Below are positions 5,813-8,611 of a stretch of DNA of 8,611 bases, in pieces. A program made the translations under genes and the position numbers. The stretch spans positions 1-8,611 of the forward strand of contig URTL01000084.1 in NCBI GenBank assembly GCA_900550785.1, given 5' to 3'. The notes below the pieces were generated by a model that saw only the letters and a list, made by a program, of their open reading frames with translations, ran no database searches and was not told where the DNA came from. Every line of letters begins with the position of its first letter. Within the stretch, counting starts at the first letter, position 1. Source of the DNA: an uncultured Collinsella sp. (GTDB lineage: Bacteria; Actinomycetota; Coriobacteriia; Coriobacteriales; Coriobacteriaceae).

Positions 5813-5842
5813 ATTCTAGCGTGCCAGCGCAGCTCTTCCCAA
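5813..5842 (-). promoter_or_regulatory. Candidate promoter for the ligase/racemase genes
   Basis: On the - strand TTGGGA (5842-5837) and TAGAAT (5818-5813) are spaced by 18 bases, and the -10 lies about 57 bases before the ligase start codon. Matches are four of six and five of six to the housekeeping consensus. The same -10 hexamer recurs at 6114-6119 in front of the divergent gene. Confidence 0.45.
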
Positions 5843-5907
5843 ACATCCACCGTATCTATCCATGCAACGCCGCACGACAACAGAACACACCGCTGTATGA
5901 CAGGCGG

Positions 5908-5931
5908 GCAAGATACCTATTAATATCTTGC
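5908..5931. promoter_or_regulatory. 8-bp inverted repeat in the divergent intergenic region
   Basis: GCAAGATA (5908-5915) and TATCTTGC (5924-5931) are exact reverse complements around an AT-rich 8-base spacer, CCTATTAA. It sits about 65 bases upstream of the candidate ligase -35 and has no associated T-run, so an operator is more likely than a terminator. No cognate regulator is encoded in the window. Confidence 0.35.
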
Positions 5932-6054
5932 AAAACTCCACGTCAAACGTGCAGGGCGACAAAAAAGAGGCCTCAAAACACCGGTCCGTAACGTTAAAGT
6001 TGAACTCTATGGTTTCTCAACAATTCATCATTCCTGCAGGTCAAAGGTAAAGCC

Positions 6055-6119
6055 TCAAGTTCAACTTGACCCTTTGGAACCTTTAAGGTTCAAGTTGAGG
6101 TCGAAAGCAGTAGTAGAAT
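6055..6119 (+). promoter_or_regulatory. Palindrome cluster and candidate promoter of the secreted wall protein gene
   Basis: Two odd-centred palindromes lie close together: TCAAGTT-C-AACTTGA (6055-6069) and GAACCTT-T-AAGGTTC (6077-6091). In addition, TCAACTTGA (6061-6069) is the exact complement of TCAAGTTGA (6090-6098), and TCAAGTT is repeated directly 35 bases apart (6055 and 6090). A related AAGTTGAACT lies at 5997-6006. A TAGAAT -10 at 6114-6119 follows; the nearest -35 candidate, TTCAAG (6089-6094, 19-base spacer), overlaps the second palindrome. This suggests a regulated promoter, with a dimeric regulator able to block or assist RNA polymerase. The remaining part of the 405-base gap (5757-6161) shows no convincing gene. 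Confidence 0.5.
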
Positions 6120-6161
6120 ACCTTTCGAACCATTACCTACGATTGATTGCAGAGGGTCTGG

Positions 6162-7295
6162 ATGCAGCATTCGAATCATCGCACCGTAGCGCTCATCGCG
6201 TCGAAGCCGGCTCGCATTATCACGAGTGCCGCGCTCGCCGTTGCGCTGACGGCCACGCCAATGCTCTCCCCCGTCGCGGCCTATGCCGCCTCGCAGGCAA
6301 CGCAGGATCAGCTGTCCGCCGCCCAGAAAAAGATCGAGGACGCCACGAGCGCCTACAACGACGCCCGCACCAAGCTCGATGATCTGCAAAATCAGATTGA
6401 CTCCAACGAGGCGAGCATCGAAAAGATCGAAGCTGAGCTTCCTGAGCAGCAGGCCAAGGCAAGCTCCGCCATGCGCGATCTGTATAAGTACCAGAAAGGC
6501 ACCAACCCCATCGTGAGCTTCCTGGTCAACGCGCAGAACCTCGGCGAGTTCATCACGACCTGCAAGTACACCAACCAGATTACGAGCTCGAGTGTCGATG
6601 AGATCGAGGCGCTCAACAAGATGCAGACCGAGCTCGAGCAGAACAAGACCGAGCTTGAGCAGGCCAAGTCCCAGCTCGAGTCCGAGCAGAAAACCGCCGA
6701 GGAGGCACTGGCGCAGGCCCAGCAGCTCCGCAGCGAAGCTCAGGCAAAGGCCGAGCAGGAGAACGCCGCCGAGCTGGCCAAGCTCGAGGCCGACAAAGCC
6801 GCGGCTGCCGAGAAGCTTTCGGGCGAGGGCGTGAGCGGCAACAACTCCAACAGTCAGGCCACCAATACCAACACCACCATCAACACCACGGTGAATAACT
6901 CCAACAGCGGCAACTCCGATTACGACTCGTTTATCAACGAGTGGACCAGCCGTATCGACAACTACCTCGCCGGCTCCCCCATGGCCGGTCAGGGATACAA
7001 CTTCGCCGTGGCCGCCTGGAACACCGGTGTCGACCCCCGCTGGTCTCCCGCCATCGCCTGCATCGAGAGCAGCAAGGGTCTCTATTGTGCCAATTCGTAT
7101 AACGCCTGGGGCTGGAGCGCCCGCGGCGGCGGCTGGCGCGGCTTTGGCAGCTGGAGCGAAGGCATTTCCGCCCACGTTGCCTACTTGGGCGCCAACTACG
7201 GCTCCACACTTACGCCTGCAGCAGCCAAAAAGTACTGCCCGCCCACATGGCAGGACTGGTACAACAAGGTCGCATCCCAAATGAATCGTATCTAA
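6162..7295 (+). CDS. Secreted coiled-coil protein with lysozyme-like C-terminal domain (CwlO/PcsB-type N-terminus)
   Basis: This is a 377-residue predicted exported protein. A signal peptide covers residues 1 to about 42 (basic start, hydrophobic core ITSAALAVALTA, AYA-type cleavage site). Residues 45-215 are a long Glu/Lys/Gln/Ala-rich coiled coil interrupted by LYKYQKGTNPIVSFLVNAQ (107-125), the kind of hinge seen in CwlO/PcsB/RipA wall hydrolases that are gated by FtsEX. An Asn/Thr/Ser-rich linker follows (226-252). The C-terminal domain (about 254-377) has NFAVAAWNTGVDPRWSPAI, then ESS (302-304) and NAWGWS, which recalls lysozyme/glucosaminidase-like folds; Glu302 is the candidate catalytic acid. 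Three Cys lie in this domain (300, 309, 359). The ATG at 6162 has AGAGG 6 bases upstream; a TTG at 6147 is less likely. It probably cleaves or remodels peptidoglycan outside the membrane. Exact activity is unproven. Confidence 0.75.
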   Translation: MQHSNHRTVALIASKPARIITSAALAVALTATPMLSPVAAYAASQATQDQLSAAQKKIEDATSAYNDARTKLDDLQNQIDSNEASIEKIEAELPEQQAKASSAMRDLYKYQKGTNPIVSFLVNAQNLGEFITTCKYTNQITSSSVDEIEALNKMQTELEQNKTELEQAKSQLESEQKTAEEALAQAQQLRSEAQAKAEQENAAELAKLEADKAAAAEKLSGEGVSGNNSNSQATNTNTTINTTVNNSNSGNSDYDSFINEWTSRIDNYLAGSPMAGQGYNFAVAAWNTGVDPRWSPAIACIESSKGLYCANSYNAWGWSARGGGWRGFGSWSEGISAHVAYLGANYGSTLTPAAAKKYCPPTWQDWYNKVASQMNRI

Positions 7296-7304
7296 ATGCA
7301 ACTC

Positions 7305-7335
7305 AAAGGGCCCCAATCGGGGCCCTTTCTTGTTT
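7305..7335 (+). terminator. Rho-independent terminator of the secreted wall protein gene
   Basis: AAAGGGCCCC (7305-7314) and GGGGCCCTTT (7319-7328) form a perfect 10-bp stem with the loop AATC, followed by CTTGTTT. It starts 9 bases after the stop codon. The convergent kinase gene ends inside its tail (stop 7334-7336). On the - strand the stem is not followed by a U-run, so it should work mainly for the + strand gene. Confidence 0.9.
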
Positions 7336-8608
7336 AGGAGACGACGCCAGTTGCATTGCCGACGACAATAACCACGGTTGTGATGGCGACTATAATCCCC
7401 AACGCTTTGAGCCACAGTGTGACAAACTCACGACCTCGATAACGATCGAGCACGGGAAAGCGACGCCGGAGCCTACGGCGGTCGAGCATGCCAAACGCAA
7501 TGAGCCCCACCATGCCGTCAACCATAAGAAAATACTCAAGGGCCAAAAACCACACTGGATAGTTGCGGTTGGCTCCCGTGGGTTGGAATACCGCAAAATG
7601 GCTTCCAACCAGCAGCAGCAAGGTCGCCGCATAGATAAAGCCGTTCCATATACGCCCGATGGGCTCCGGGATCCGAGAAAGCAGGCTCTTGCGGCAAGAA
7701 GCCACCGGCGAGACGCCCTTGGACTGCCGCTCGGAAGATGGCGTCGCTTGCGGAGCAACCTGCGTCACTGAAGGCCCCGTCACGCCCATCGAGCCAGACC
7801 CAGGCAGGCATAGCCCATATGCCGCGCGCACGGCATGCCCGAGCGCCTTCGCACTTGCAAAGCGCTTGGCCGAATCGAGCGCCATCGCCATGCAGATAAC
7901 ATCGGCAAGCGGGGCGGGGACGTCACACGCCTCGCACTGCTCGCGCATACCCCGCCCCGGCTTGGGGTCGGTCCCCGTCAGGCAAAAGAACAACAGCGCG
8001 CCAAGCGCGTAGACATCGCTACGAACACTCGTCTGGCCAAAACCGTACTGCTCGGGCGGCGCATAGGGGCGTGTGCCAAACTTAACGGTATCGGCATCGG
8101 CCCCCTCGCGCCACACGCGCGCGATTCCCAAATCGATAATCACCAGGGACGAAAACGTCATGCCGGCATCGGGCGCATATCGTACCCCCGAAACAATGAT
8201 GTTCGACGGTTTCAGATCGCGATGAATCACCGGTACCGGCGTCTCCCCCGCCAACTCAAATCCGGCGTGAAGCTCTTCTGCCGCATCGCAGAGGGCGCCA
8301 AACAACTCGCGCGCGTAATCGGGCGTGGCGCCCAGCCGGCCTACGAGCGCCTCGAGCGTCTTGCCTTCGACATACTCCATGACCACATTCAGTTCATCAC
8401 CCACACGGCGGCAATCAACGATTCTTGGCAGGTGCTCAAATCTGTGACCCGCCCGTTGGGCAGAAAACAGGCGCTCGTAGGCCCCGCCAATCTGCGCCGA
8501 AGCATCGATGCGCTTGCGGACAAAGGGACCGAGAGACCCGCCGCCAGAGCCCTCAAAATAGACGAGTTCGGTCGTCTCGACATCCGAGCACTTGAGCACG
8601 CGCTCCAC
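7334..8608 (-). CDS. Membrane-anchored Hanks-type serine/threonine protein kinase (5' end at window edge)
   Basis: At least 424 residues are encoded from a GTG at 8608; an earlier start outside the window is possible. The kinase domain spans about 1-265: a Gly-rich loop-like GSGGGSLG (20-27), probable ATP-binding Lys32, catalytic loop IHRDLKPSN (128-136, Asp131 and Asn136), metal-binding DLG in place of DFG (159-161) and APPEQYG in place of APE (183-189). These are complete enough for an active enzyme. A Pro/Ser-rich linker follows (about 277-318), then three hydrophobic segments near 323-341, 351-373 and 398-418. There is no extracellular PASTA or other sensor domain; the protein ends with the last segment. 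It would phosphorylate Ser/Thr on cytosolic partners while tethered to the membrane. The target is unknown; neighbouring envelope genes are only circumstantial. Confidence 0.85.
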   Translation of the reverse strand: MERVLKCSDVETTELVYFEGSGGGSLGPFVRKRIDASAQIGGAYERLFSAQRAGHRFEHLPRIVDCRRVGDELNVVMEYVEGKTLEALVGRLGATPDYARELFGALCDAAEELHAGFELAGETPVPVIHRDLKPSNIIVSGVRYAPDAGMTFSSLVIIDLGIARVWREGADADTVKFGTRPYAPPEQYGFGQTSVRSDVYALGALLFFCLTGTDPKPGRGMREQCEACDVPAPLADVICMAMALDSAKRFASAKALGHAVRAAYGLCLPGSGSMGVTGPSVTQVAPQATPSSERQSKGVSPVASCRKSLLSRIPEPIGRIWNGFIYAATLLLLVGSHFAVFQPTGANRNYPVWFLALEYFLMVDGMVGLIAFGMLDRRRLRRRFPVLDRYRGREFVTLWLKALGIIVAITTVVIVVGNATGVVS

Positions 8609-8611
8609 ACG

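Noticed and set aside
4629..5819. Long + strand open frame (396 codons) opposite the ATP-grasp ligase.
   Set aside because: It is an antisense shadow rich in Val/His/Leu; the - strand frame carries ATP-grasp motifs and a good ribosome site.
6841..6915. Asn/Thr/Ser-codon-rich stretch considered as a tandem DNA repeat.
   Set aside because: Codons vary and no exact repeat unit exists; it is a flexible protein linker.
6090..7415. Long - strand open frame (441 codons) opposite the secreted wall protein.
   Set aside because: Its Gly/Leu/Val-rich translation is the antisense of a protein with a clear signal peptide, coiled coil and folded domain; it crosses the terminator and has no recognisable domain.

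Overview
The window reads as a stretch of a high-GC Gram-positive chromosome. I infer class Coriobacteriia, plausibly Collinsella or a close relative. The grounds are the GC-rich coding style, a fused double-ATPase ECF transporter, an aspartate racemase/ATP-grasp ligase pair, a CwlO/PcsB-type coiled-coil cell-wall protein, and dyad-rich intergenic repeats. This is recognition from reading, not a database match. Everything looks chromosomal: I see no phage, plasmid, integrase, CRISPR, tRNA or rRNA.

Left part (1-3661, + strand): a complete ECF-type vitamin/amino-acid importer under what looks like classical tryptophan attenuation. An extended -10 promoter (75-83) is followed by a 22-codon leader peptide with three consecutive Trp codons (142-210). 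A strong UUCG-loop terminator follows (247-279), and then the genes for a TrpP-like S component (355-927), a fused EcfA-EcfA double ATPase (1140-2891) and EcfT (2884-3630, overlapping the ATPase gene by 8 bases). The last codons of the leader peptide (198-206) are perfectly complementary to the loop and 3' arm of the terminator (258-266). That gives a compact stall-dependent antiterminator and makes tryptophan the most likely substrate. Two dyad elements, a roughly 100-base hairpin (934-1034) and a 17-bp perfect inverted repeat (1078-1121), fill the gap between the S gene and the ATPase gene.

Middle (3669-5756, - strand): an ATP-grasp ligase followed by an aspartate/glutamate-racemase family enzyme. 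Together they fit making D-aspartate and attaching it to peptidoglycan precursors, like the Enterococcus faecium racemase/D-Asp ligase pair. An inverted repeat (3631-3661) separates them from the convergent ECF operon.

Right part (5757-8611): a 405-base divergent intergenic region holds a candidate promoter for the ligase, a cluster of palindromes and a candidate promoter for a secreted wall-associated protein (6162-7295). That protein has a signal peptide, a long coiled coil, an Asn/Thr-rich linker and a lysozyme-like C-terminal domain. It ends in a strong terminator and converges on a membrane-anchored Hanks-type Ser/Thr kinase (7334-8608, - strand), whose 5' end is at or just beyond the window edge. 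The middle and right parts thus share a cell-envelope theme: D-Asp supply, D-Asp ligation, a wall hydrolase-like protein and a kinase.
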